Under the pieces are notes generated by a model. It searched no databases. It was not told the origin of the DNA and was given only the letters and a program-made list of their open reading frames with translations. Source: Prevotellaceae bacterium (lineage in GTDB: Bacteria > Bacteroidota > Bacteroidia > Bacteroidales > UBA932). From it: a DNA stretch of 5,808 bases. Positions 1 through 5,640 of this stretch are shown piece after piece. Position numbers and translations under genes: made by a program. The stretch covers positions 1-5,808 of the forward strand of contig JAITQQ010000127.1 of assembly GCA_031288855.1 (NCBI GenBank). The letters run 5' to 3'. Every line of letters starts with the position of its first letter. Within the stretch, counting starts at the first letter, position 1.

Positions 1-108
1 GCAACTCAAAAAGGAAAAAAACGTCACATGGATTTTCAATCGAAAGAAACACGGAAGCGAATGAAAAAAAATGCGAAAGAAAGTAATAAAAAAAGTTTTT
101 GGGACTAA
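1..108 (+). CDS. C-terminal fragment of an unidentified, highly basic-tailed protein (5' end outside window)
   Basis: Reading from base 1 in frame 1 gives 35 codons followed by TAA at 106-108, with no stop before it, so this is most simply the end of a gene that begins upstream. The tail is very basic, with 13 Lys/Arg among 35 residues, including a stretch reading MDFQSKETRKRMKKN, and it ends in SFWD. No domain can be recognised from this piece. A basic cytoplasmic tail of a membrane protein or a nucleic-acid-binding tail would both fit. The stop codon overlaps the ATG of the next gene by one base (TAATG), which suggests the two are co-transcribed and translationally coupled. In-frame ATGs at 28 and 61 could in principle start a tiny independent ORF, but an edge-truncated gene is the better reading. 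Confidence 0.55.
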   Translation, partial: ATQKGKKRHMDFQSKETRKRMKKNAKESNKKSFWD

Positions 109-497
109 TGGAAGATTATATTCCTATACTTATTGTAGCTGCTGTAGCACTCATAAAATTGTTCTCTCCCAACAAGAAGCAACAATCACAGCAGGCTCCG
201 GAAAATTTTCCGGAACTTCCCGAGTTATCTGACCTTTTTCCCGAACTTGTAACGCCGCAGAGAGAAGTGCGGCAGGAAGAAAAGGTAATGCCGGCTTTTG
301 AGCCCTTAGGCGCAATTCCATCGGTAGAAGGAGGCCGCACGACCGACTCCGAGCAGAAGTTGGCGCAGATGCGCAAAGAAGTTACAACCGACAAAGTCCC
401 CAAAGAAAAACCGGAGAGGCTTGGAATACTGGAAGATTTTGACATACGAAAAGCGATTATTTATCATGAAATCCTGCAACCGAAATATATAGAATAA
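108..497 (+). CDS. Small membrane-anchored protein of unknown function (129 aa)
   Basis: I chose the ATG at 108, which overlaps the upstream stop as TAATG. An in-frame TTG at 99 would add only three residues. The N-terminus is a short acidic start followed by one hydrophobic segment (about residues 4-18, YIPILIVAAVALIKL), which fits a single membrane anchor or an uncleaved signal anchor. Next comes a Lys/Gln patch, then a proline- and glutamate-rich linker with repeated PEL units (about residues 31-49), then a charged, probably disordered region. The last 20 residues (DFDIRKAIIYHEILQPKYIE) are compact and hydrophobic. From memory they resemble a C-terminal motif of the form RKAxIYxEIL shared by short uncharacterised Bacteroidetes membrane proteins. 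That conserved end is probably the functional or docking part. It is the last gene of its unit, since a terminator follows at 524-564. No function is claimed. Confidence 0.75.
   Translation: MEDYIPILIVAAVALIKLFSPNKKQQSQQAPENFPELPELSDLFPELVTPQREVRQEEKVMPAFEPLGAIPSVEGGRTTDSEQKLAQMRKEVTTDKVPKEKPERLGILEDFDIRKAIIYHEILQPKYIE
197..214. repeat. 18-bp perfect palindrome inside the small membrane protein gene
   Basis: The sequence TCCGGAAAATTTTCCGGA is identical to its reverse complement over all 18 bases. It lies in the codons for the APENFPEL part of the proline/glutamate-rich linker. The symmetry has no spacer, so it is better suited to a dimeric DNA-binding protein than to an RNA hairpin. It may also be a by-product of repeated Pro-Glu codons (CCG GAA). 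Confidence 0.5.
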
Positions 498-523
498 CTT
501 GTTTTAAAAAAGTTGTCGTCGAT

Positions 524-564
524 GAAAGAGTTTCGGACAGGCGCCGAAATTCTTTTCTTGTTTT
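524..564 (+). terminator. Rho-independent terminator after the small membrane protein gene
   Basis: The left arm (524-536) pairs with the right arm (544-556) to form a 13-bp stem closed by the 7-base loop ACAGGCG. Eleven pairs are Watson-Crick and two are G-U wobbles (530/550 and 524/556). The loop end of the stem is GC-rich and the right arm runs into T-rich sequence (TTTTCTTGTTTT), the standard layout of an intrinsic terminator. It begins 27 bases after the stop at 497 and ends 45 bases before greA, so it separates the first two genes from the greA-to-hisIE run. Confidence 0.8.
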
Positions 565-609
565 AAATAGGATACACTAAAAATTATATAATTATTTATT
601 TTTATTGAC

Positions 610-1083
610 ATGTCGAAGAATATTTATGTAACCGAAGAAGGTTTACAAAAATTACGTGCTGAATTGGAACAAATGAAAAATGTAGAACGCCCGGCGATTT
701 CACGCCAGATAGCAGAAGCCCGCGACAAGGGCGACCTGTCGGAGAATGCGGAATATGACGCTGCAAAAGAAGCGCAGGGGTTGTTGGAAATGAGAATCGC
801 AAAGCTTGAGTCAACCATAGCGAGCGCCCGCATTATTGATGAGTCGCGCATTGACTTATCGCAAGTGCAAATACTCACCAAGGTGAAGATTAAAAACGTA
901 GCGACAAAAGCGGTGATGGAGTACTTGCTTGTGGCCGAAACAGAGGCCAATCTCAAAGAAGGCAAGTTGGCGGTGAGCACGCCTATTGCCCAAGCGTTGA
1001 TGGGTAAAAAGAAAGGCGACGTGGTAGAAGTGACCGTGCCGTCGGGCGTAATGAAATTGGAAATTATAGATATATCAAAATAA
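610..1083 (+). CDS. greA: Transcription elongation factor GreA
   Basis: GreA enters the secondary channel of backtracked RNA polymerase and stimulates cleavage of the extruded RNA 3' end, so that elongation can resume. The product is 157 aa, essentially full family length (E. coli GreA is 158 aa). Residues about 1-76 form the N-terminal antiparallel coiled coil. Its tip carries GDLSENAEYDAAKE, with Asp42 and Glu45 at the positions of the Mg-coordinating acidic pair of E. coli GreA (D41, E44). Residues about 80-157 are the FKBP-like C-terminal domain, with the usual STPIAQALMGKKKGDVVEV segment. The start is the ATG directly before SKNIYVTEEG, the normal GreA N-terminus. The leader is strongly AT-rich and lacks a Shine-Dalgarno sequence. 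It follows a terminator, so it is probably the first gene of its transcription unit. An 18-bp gap separates it from the HIT gene. Confidence 0.97.
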   Translation: MSKNIYVTEEGLQKLRAELEQMKNVERPAISRQIAEARDKGDLSENAEYDAAKEAQGLLEMRIAKLESTIASARIIDESRIDLSQVQILTKVKIKNVATKAVMEYLLVAETEANLKEGKLAVSTPIAQALMGKKKGDVVEVTVPSGVMKLEIIDISK

Positions 1084-1101
1084 AAACAAGCAATAAATTT
1101 T

Positions 1102-1497
1102 ATGGCGAGTATTTTTACAAAAATTATACGCGGCGAAATTCCAAGCTATAAGATAGCGGAAAACGAGCGTTTTTTTGCTTTTTTAGATATTAATCCGGTG
1201 AGCAAAGGGCACACTTTGGTTATTCCGAAACAAGAAACGGATTATTTGTTTGACCTGAGCCCTGCGCTGTTAGGCGATTTGATGCAGTTTGCCCAAAAAA
1301 TAGCCAAAGCGCTGAAGCAGTCGATTGCCTGCAAACGCGTGGGCGTGGTGGTAATGGGGCTTGAAGTGCCGCATGCCCACATTCATCTCATTCCCATGAA
1401 TAGCGAAGCCGACATTGACTTCCATAAGCCAAAATTAAAATTAACGCCTGAAGAATTTACAACGCTTACCAACGAAATTAAATCAAGCATCAAATAA
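1102..1497 (+). CDS. HIT-family (histidine triad) nucleotide-binding hydrolase
   Basis: HIT-family proteins hydrolyse nucleoside phosphoramidates or related nucleotide conjugates in the cytoplasm; the true substrate of this member cannot be read from sequence. The 131-aa product has the HIT layout: the N-terminal FTKIIRGEIPSYKI segment, then FAFLDINPVSKGHTLVIPK (nucleotide-binding strand region, residues 25-43), then the triad HAHIHLI at residues 91-97. By comparison with human HINT1, His93 would be the catalytic nucleophile. The Cys-X2-Cys zinc site present in some HIT proteins is absent; the only cysteine is Cys77. The usual Asn-Gly...Gln loop before the triad is replaced by MGLEVP, which I recall from other Bacteroidetes HIT proteins next to greA. 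It sits 18 bp after greA and 14 bp before the next gene, consistent with one operon. Confidence 0.93.
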   Translation: MASIFTKIIRGEIPSYKIAENERFFAFLDINPVSKGHTLVIPKQETDYLFDLSPALLGDLMQFAQKIAKALKQSIACKRVGVVVMGLEVPHAHIHLIPMNSEADIDFHKPKLKLTPEEFTTLTNEIKSSIK

Positions 1498-1511
1498 ATC
1501 AACAATTCACG

Positions 1512-2654
1512 ATGAGAAAAATCATTTTGTTTACTTTCATTCCACTGTTGTGGGCATGTACTCATTCTTCGGCCGATATTTCAGGGTGCATCGACGCCCC
1601 AAATACACGAATCAGCATTTTACAGCTGAATGCCACCACGCAGTTGCTGCTCGACACGTTGCGCACAGACGCTTCCGGGTGTTTCAAATATACGATGAAA
1701 TTTAAACAAGACGAGCCGGCATTTGTGTTGATTAAAACAGACAGTTTACAAGTGGCCACCCTGTTGGTTGAAAAGGGCGAGCGCGTAAAGCTCACCGCTA
1801 ATCCGAAGAAACAAAGTTATCAGGTAGAAGGCTCGGAGAGCTCATTGTTATTACAGGAGTTGAATGCTACATTCCAACAATCGGTATTTCGTTTTGATTC
1901 GCTCAATCATGCGCTAAAAAAACAAGAAGGCGACAAAAATTATGAAACGATTTACAAACAAATTAATCTTGAATTGGGAAAAGTATATGTAAAGCAAAAA
2001 CGCGATGCTTTGCGTTTTATTTATAATCATCCGGCGTCATTCGCTTCTATTGCGGCGTTGTATCAGAAATACCCTACGGGTTTGCCGGTGTTTGCCGCCG
2101 AGAATGATGCATTATATTTCAAAAAACTGTATGACACGCTACAGCCTTTGTATCCACAGTCGGAGTACATCGTTGTGTTGCGCGAAGAATATGAACGCCG
2201 GATGAACGCCATGACCATGCAAACCATGATGGAAAGCGTGTCTGAAATTGATTTTCCCGACCTTGAATTGCCCGACGCGAATGCAAAAAAAATAAAACTC
2301 TCGGCGTTGAAAGGCAAAGTAATACTGGTTTATTTCTGGACATCGACAAGCACGGCGCAACGCATGGAGAACAACGAACTGCGCCGCTGGTACGACAAAT
2401 ATGCAGCGAAAGGTTTTGAAATTTATCAGGTGGCGTTAGACACCGACAAACCGTCGTGGGCCAAGTTGGTGAGGGAACAAAACAATCCGTGGATTAACGT
2501 GTGCGACGGCTTTGGCACGTATTCACAAGCTGCAAAATTATATAATGTCGCCACACTTCCTTCGGGTTTCCTGATTGACAAACAAGGGCAGATTGTAGCC
2601 GGACAGCTTTCGGGAAAAGAGCTCGAAAAGAAGTTGGCTACGTTAATTAAATAA
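1512..2654 (+). CDS. Lipoprotein with DUF4369-like domain and a CxxC-less thioredoxin fold (TlpA/AhpC-TSA-like)
   Basis: The 380-aa product begins with a lipoprotein signal peptide: Arg2-Lys3, a hydrophobic core, and a lipobox LWAC with Cys16 as the expected lipidated residue. The residues after it (THSSAD) do not look like the acidic surface-export signal of Bacteroidetes lipoproteins, so a periplasm-facing location is likely. Residues about 20-110 match the DUF4369 style (beta-rich, GCFKYTMKF, LLVEKGERVKLTA). Residues about 112-245 are helical and charged. Residues about 247-380 form the thioredoxin-like domain (FPDLELPDANAKKIKLSALKGKV, then YFW, then ATLPSGFLID with the likely cis-proline Pro350). 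Where redox-active members have WCxxC, this protein has T-S-T-A-Q, with Ser280 and Gln283 in place of the two cysteines. The only cysteine in the domain is Cys331. Thiol-disulfide exchange by the normal mechanism is therefore unlikely. Its role is unknown; a binding or chaperone role in the envelope is possible. Confidence 0.9.
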   Translation: MRKIILFTFIPLLWACTHSSADISGCIDAPNTRISILQLNATTQLLLDTLRTDASGCFKYTMKFKQDEPAFVLIKTDSLQVATLLVEKGERVKLTANPKKQSYQVEGSESSLLLQELNATFQQSVFRFDSLNHALKKQEGDKNYETIYKQINLELGKVYVKQKRDALRFIYNHPASFASIAALYQKYPTGLPVFAAENDALYFKKLYDTLQPLYPQSEYIVVLREEYERRMNAMTMQTMMESVSEIDFPDLELPDANAKKIKLSALKGKVILVYFWTSTSTAQRMENNELRRWYDKYAAKGFEIYQVALDTDKPSWAKLVREQNNPWINVCDGFGTYSQAAKLYNVATLPSGFLIDKQGQIVAGQLSGKELEKKLATLIK

Positions 2655-2662
2655 GCAGCACA

Positions 2663-3397
2663 ATGGCCAAAACGAACTATTATTTTGCATCCGATGTACA
2701 CATAGGATTACAAGTGGGCAACGTGAAGGAGCGTGAACGGCGCTTTGTACAATGGCTCGAAACGGTGGCGGAAGATGCAAAAGCAATTTTTCTTTTAGGC
2801 GATATTTTCGATTTTTGGTGTGAATATAAAAAAGTAGTGCCCAAAGGCTACGTGCGCACGTTAGGCAAATTGGCCGAACTGACGGACAAGGGGGTCGAAA
2901 TTCATTTCTTTCCGGGAAATCACGACTTGTGGACATTCGGCTATCTGGCAGAAGAAACAGGAATGATTGTTCACCATCAACCTCTGGAAATACAGCTTGA
3001 GGGAAAAACTTTTTACCTTGCCCATGGCGATGCTACGGGTAAGCTCACACGGCAATACCGGTTGTTGCGGAGCATGTTTACTTCTCCGGTTTTTCAATTT
3101 TGTTTCAGTTGGATTCATCCGCGTTGGGGTATTACTTTTGCCCACCGGTGGTCGCATCACAGCCGCTTGTCGAAAGGCATTGCAGTGCCTTTTCAAGGTG
3201 AAAAAGAACAATTGCTGTCATTCGCAAAAACATATGCGCAACATCATGCGGTTGATTATTTCATTTTTGGGCACCGCCACACGCCAATAGTAGTGCCGGT
3301 TGCCGGACATTCGCAATTTTTCATTCTCGGAGAATGGATCTCGGGTTGCGAATATGCCGTTTTCGACGGAAGTACCGTGCAGATAAAAACTGCATAA
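2663..3397 (+). CDS. lpxH: UDP-2,3-diacylglucosamine diphosphatase, LpxH-type
   Basis: LpxH cleaves UDP-2,3-diacylglucosamine to lipid X and UMP, the fourth step of lipid A synthesis, at the cytoplasmic face of the inner membrane. The 244-aa product is close to E. coli LpxH in length (240 aa). It has the full calcineurin-type metallophosphoesterase set: SDVH (Asp11, His13), GDIFDFW (Asp47), GNHD (Asn86, His87, Asp88), AHGD (His121) and GHRH (His204, His206). The aromatic and basic stretch at about 144-171 (FSWIHPRWG...RWSHHSRLSKG) corresponds to the substrate-binding lid region of LpxH proteins and separates this gene from generic phosphoesterases. It starts 8 bp after the lipoprotein gene and ends 18 bp before hisA. 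Its exact substrate is assigned by family, not proven. Confidence 0.9.
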   Translation: MAKTNYYFASDVHIGLQVGNVKERERRFVQWLETVAEDAKAIFLLGDIFDFWCEYKKVVPKGYVRTLGKLAELTDKGVEIHFFPGNHDLWTFGYLAEETGMIVHHQPLEIQLEGKTFYLAHGDATGKLTRQYRLLRSMFTSPVFQFCFSWIHPRWGITFAHRWSHHSRLSKGIAVPFQGEKEQLLSFAKTYAQHHAVDYFIFGHRHTPIVVPVAGHSQFFILGEWISGCEYAVFDGSTVQIKTA

Positions 3398-3415
3398 AAA
3401 AATTATAGTTAGTTT

Positions 3416-4141
3416 ATGATTGAACTGATTCCTGCTATTGACCTGCTCGACGGCAAATGCGTGCGCCTCACGCAGGGCGACTATGCCGCCCCGGTTGTCT
3501 ATGACAGCAACCCGTTGGATGTCGCCCGCCGCTTTGAAGGACACGGCATCCGCCGCCTTCACTTGGTGGACTTGAACGGTGCGCGTGCCGGGCATATTGT
3601 GCATTACCGGATATTGGAACAATTGGCCACACACACTTCGCTCGTTATTGATTTCGGCGGCGGGCTGAAACGGCAGGAAGACGCGGAAATTGCTTTCAAC
3701 AGCGGCGCGCACATGATTACCGGCGGAAGCATTGCCGTAAAAAACCCGGAAACTTTTACCGCGTGGATTACCGCGTTCGGCAGCGACCGGATTATTCTCG
3801 GCGCTGATGTGCGCGATGGTAAAATCGCCGTGAGCGGATGGGAAGAAACTACCGCATTGGAGTGGCTTCCTTTCGTGCAAAATTATTATGACAAAGGCAT
3901 CCGCAAAATCATCAGCACCGATATCCGGCGCGACGGCACACTGCAAGGCCCGTCGATAAGCCTGTACAAAGAATTGCGTGAAGCCTTTCCGCAGAGTTAC
4001 ATTATCGCAAGCGGTGGTGTAGCGTCGGCAGAAGATATAGAAGCATTGCACGAAGCCGGTATCCCGGCGGTTATTTTCGGCAAGGCGTTTTACGAGGGGC
4101 GCATCCGCCTGAAAGACCTGTCACGTTTCATCCATCCATAA
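3416..4141 (+). CDS. hisA: HisA, ProFAR isomerase (phosphoribosylformimino-5-aminoimidazole carboxamide ribotide isomerase)
   Basis: HisA isomerises ProFAR to PRFAR, an Amadori rearrangement and the fourth step of histidine synthesis. The 241-aa product is a complete (beta-alpha)8 barrel of normal length. The N-terminal strand IPAIDLLDGKCVRL contains the catalytic Asp9, and ILGADVRDGKI contains the second catalytic Asp131. The phosphate-binding segments DFGGGLK (79-85), TGGSIAV (102-108) and the late IASGGV are intact, as is STDIRRDGTLQGP. The ATG at 3416 is the only sensible start and places MIELIPAID as expected. The upstream neighbour is the lpxH-like gene, 18 bp away, not hisH, which often precedes hisA. 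GC content is clearly higher than in the preceding genes (34 of 60 bases in row 3661-3720). A 9-bp gap leads into hisF. Confidence 0.97.
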   Translation: MIELIPAIDLLDGKCVRLTQGDYAAPVVYDSNPLDVARRFEGHGIRRLHLVDLNGARAGHIVHYRILEQLATHTSLVIDFGGGLKRQEDAEIAFNSGAHMITGGSIAVKNPETFTAWITAFGSDRIILGADVRDGKIAVSGWEETTALEWLPFVQNYYDKGIRKIISTDIRRDGTLQGPSISLYKELREAFPQSYIIASGGVASAEDIEALHEAGIPAVIFGKAFYEGRIRLKDLSRFIHP

Positions 4142-4150
4142 ATTTGTGAT

Positions 4151-4921
4151 ATGATTGCGAAACGAATTATTCCCTGTTTGGACATCAAAGACGGCGCTAC
4201 CGTGAAAGGCGTGAACTTTGTAAACCTCCGCGACGCCGGCGACCCTGTTGAATTGGGCGCCCGCTACAGCCGCGAAGGCGCCGACGAGTTGGTGTATCTC
4301 GACATCACCGCGTCGCACGAGGGGCGCAAAACGTTTACCGATATGGTAAAACGCGTGGCGGCGGCTATCAATATTCCGTTTACCGTAGGCGGCGGCATCA
4401 ATGAATTGTCCGACGTGGAACGGATGCTCGCGGCCGGCGCCGACAAGGTGTCGGTCAATTCGGCGGCGCTGCGCAACCCGCAGTTGATTGAGGACATCGC
4501 CAAACACTTCGGCTCGCAAGTGTGCGTGGTGGCTATCGACGCACGCTACGAAAACGACGAATGGGTATGTTATCTCAACGGCGGCCGCCTGTCCACCGAT
4601 AAACGTCTTTTCCAATGGGCTGCCGAAGCGGAAGCACGCGGCGCCGGCGAAATCCTGTTCACCAGCATGAACCACGACGGCGTGAAGACCGGCTATGCCA
4701 ATGACGCGTTAGCTACGCTCACCGGTGCGTTGCATATTCCTGTTATTGCATCGGGCGGCGCCGGAGAGAAAGCGCACTTCCGCGATGCGTTCCTCATCGG
4801 GAAAGCCGATGCAGCGTTGGCTGCAGGGGTTTTCCACTTCGGCGAAATCGGCATTGCCGAACTGAAGCGATACTTGTTTGATGAAGGAATAAACGTCAGA
4901 GTTATGAGTTATGAATTATGA
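4151..4921 (+). CDS. hisF: HisF, cyclase subunit of imidazole glycerol phosphate synthase
   Basis: HisF combines PRFAR with ammonia delivered by HisH to form imidazole glycerol phosphate and AICAR, step five of the pathway. The 256-aa product is a full (beta-alpha)8 barrel. [13 protein letters not shown] carries catalytic Asp11, and VVAIDARY carries catalytic Asp130. Phosphate-binding elements TVGGGI, VNSAAL and IASGGAG are present. The C-terminus is unusual: after the expected family end GINVRV (residue 251), the five residues MSYEL are encoded by a heptamer repeat at 4904-4931, and the stop TGA lies inside the third repeat unit. The last codon and the stop overlap the first candidate ATG of hisIE as ATGA. 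HisH, needed for glutamine-dependent activity, is not in this window and must be encoded elsewhere. Confidence 0.97.
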   Translation: MIAKRIIPCLDIKDGATVKGVNFVNLRDAGDPVELGARYSREGADELVYLDITASHEGRKTFTDMVKRVAAAINIPFTVGGGINELSDVERMLAAGADKVSVNSAALRNPQLIEDIAKHFGSQVCVVAIDARYENDEWVCYLNGGRLSTDKRLFQWAAEAEARGAGEILFTSMNHDGVKTGYANDALATLTGALHIPVIASGGAGEKAHFRDAFLIGKADAALAAGVFHFGEIGIAELKRYLFDEGINVRVMSYEL

Positions 4922-4931
4922 GTTATGAATT
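4904..4931 (+). repeat. Four tandem heptamers ATGARTT across the hisF/hisIE junction
   Basis: Units ATGAGTT (4904), ATGAATT (4911), ATGAGTT (4918) and ATGAATT (4925) follow one another without gaps, which is also a perfect 14-bp direct repeat (4904-4917 = 4918-4931). Flanking sequence looks like decayed copies (CAGAGTT before, AATTAAT after). Each unit contains ATGA, an overlapped start and stop. The array supplies the last five residues and stop of HisF and the first candidate start of HisIE, so the peptide MSYEL is encoded twice in different frames. Confidence 0.9.
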
Positions 4932-5538
4932 AATTAATATGGCTATGGATTTAAATTTTGAGAAAGCGGGAGGGCTCATTCCTGCTATCATTCAGGACAA
5001 CCTTACCGGAAAGGTGCTCATGTTGGGATTTATGAACGAGGAAGCCCTTGCGCAAACAAAAGCCACCGGGATGGTCACGTTTTTCAGCCGCACGAAAAAC
5101 CGCCTGTGGACAAAGGGCGAAACCAGCGGCAACACATTGCAGGTGGTGGACATCCTCGTTGATTGCGACGCCGACACGCTGCTGGTAAAAGCCACGCCCG
5201 CCGGCCCCGTGTGCCACACCGGCAACGACACTTGTTTTGGAGAAGAAAATACGGAAGCTATTTTATTTCTGAAATACCTGCAAAACTTTATTGCGCAACG
5301 CCGGGAAGCCATGCCCGAAGGTTCCTACACCACGTCGCTGTTCACATCCGGCATCAACCGCATGGCGCAGAAAGTGGGCGAGGAAGCGGTGGAAACCGTG
5401 ATTGAAGCCACCAACGGCACTACCGAAAAACTTGTTGGCGAGGCCGCCGATCTGCTTTATCACCTCATCGTGTTGCTCACTGCCAAAGGGCTTCGCCTCG
5501 ATGACGTTTGCCGGGAACTGGAGCGGAGGCACAAATAA
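4918..5538 (+). CDS. hisIE: HisIE, bifunctional phosphoribosyl-AMP cyclohydrolase / phosphoribosyl-ATP pyrophosphatase
   Basis: This fused enzyme catalyses steps two and three of histidine synthesis. The HisE half converts PR-ATP to PR-AMP, and the HisI half opens the adenine ring to give ProFAR. The HisI domain (about residues 15-110) has [38 protein letters not shown], and the metal sites DCDAD (Asp82, Cys83, Asp84, Asp86) with Cys99 and Cys106 in [12 protein letters not shown]. The HisE domain (about 117-206) has [11 protein letters not shown] and [13 protein letters not shown], the acidic helices that bind Mg and pyrophosphate. The listed ATG at 4918 overlaps the hisF stop and encodes seven repeat-derived residues (MSYELIN). 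ATGs at 4939 and 4945 give starts closer to the family norm ([10 protein letters not shown] at 4945), so the true start may be one of those. It is the last gene of the run. Confidence 0.95.
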   Translation: MSYELINMAMDLNFEKAGGLIPAIIQDNLTGKVLMLGFMNEEALAQTKATGMVTFFSRTKNRLWTKGETSGNTLQVVDILVDCDADTLLVKATPAGPVCHTGNDTCFGEENTEAILFLKYLQNFIAQRREAMPEGSYTTSLFTSGINRMAQKVGEEAVETVIEATNGTTEKLVGEAADLLYHLIVLLTAKGLRLDDVCRELERRHK

Positions 5539-5640
5539 CGAATTTTGATTCCTGTGCCTGCAAGAGTGAAAAATCCATATCCTCCGAGATGCGTTGCAAG
5601 CCGTAAAAATCCGGTTAACTGTTAAAATTTTGCTATTGCC

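Noticed and set aside
99..107. TTG start for the small membrane protein at 99
   Set aside because: The ATG at 108 overlaps the upstream stop in the usual TAATG manner and is the simpler start; the TTG adds only three residues.
587..592. TATAAT hexamer upstream of greA as a promoter
   Set aside because: The leader is almost all A and T, so the hexamer is expected by chance; no -35 element lies at proper spacing and the Bacteroidetes TAnnTTTG element is not seen. A greA promoter is likely in 565-609 but I cannot place it.
3218..4051. Long minus-strand open frame (277 codons) opposite lpxH and hisA
   Set aside because: It lies opposite two clearly functional genes and its translation has no recognisable domain; it is explained by the high GC and codon pattern of hisA.
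4121..4675. Minus-strand open frame (184 codons) opposite hisF
   Set aside because: It is a shadow of the GC-rich hisF coding sequence, with no domain or leader of its own.
5615..5625. Short dyad TTAACTGTTAA between hisIE and the converging gene as a terminator
   Set aside because: The arms are five AT-rich bases with a one-base spacer, too weak and too tight for an RNA hairpin, and no clear stem-plus-T-tract was found for either strand in 5539-5640.
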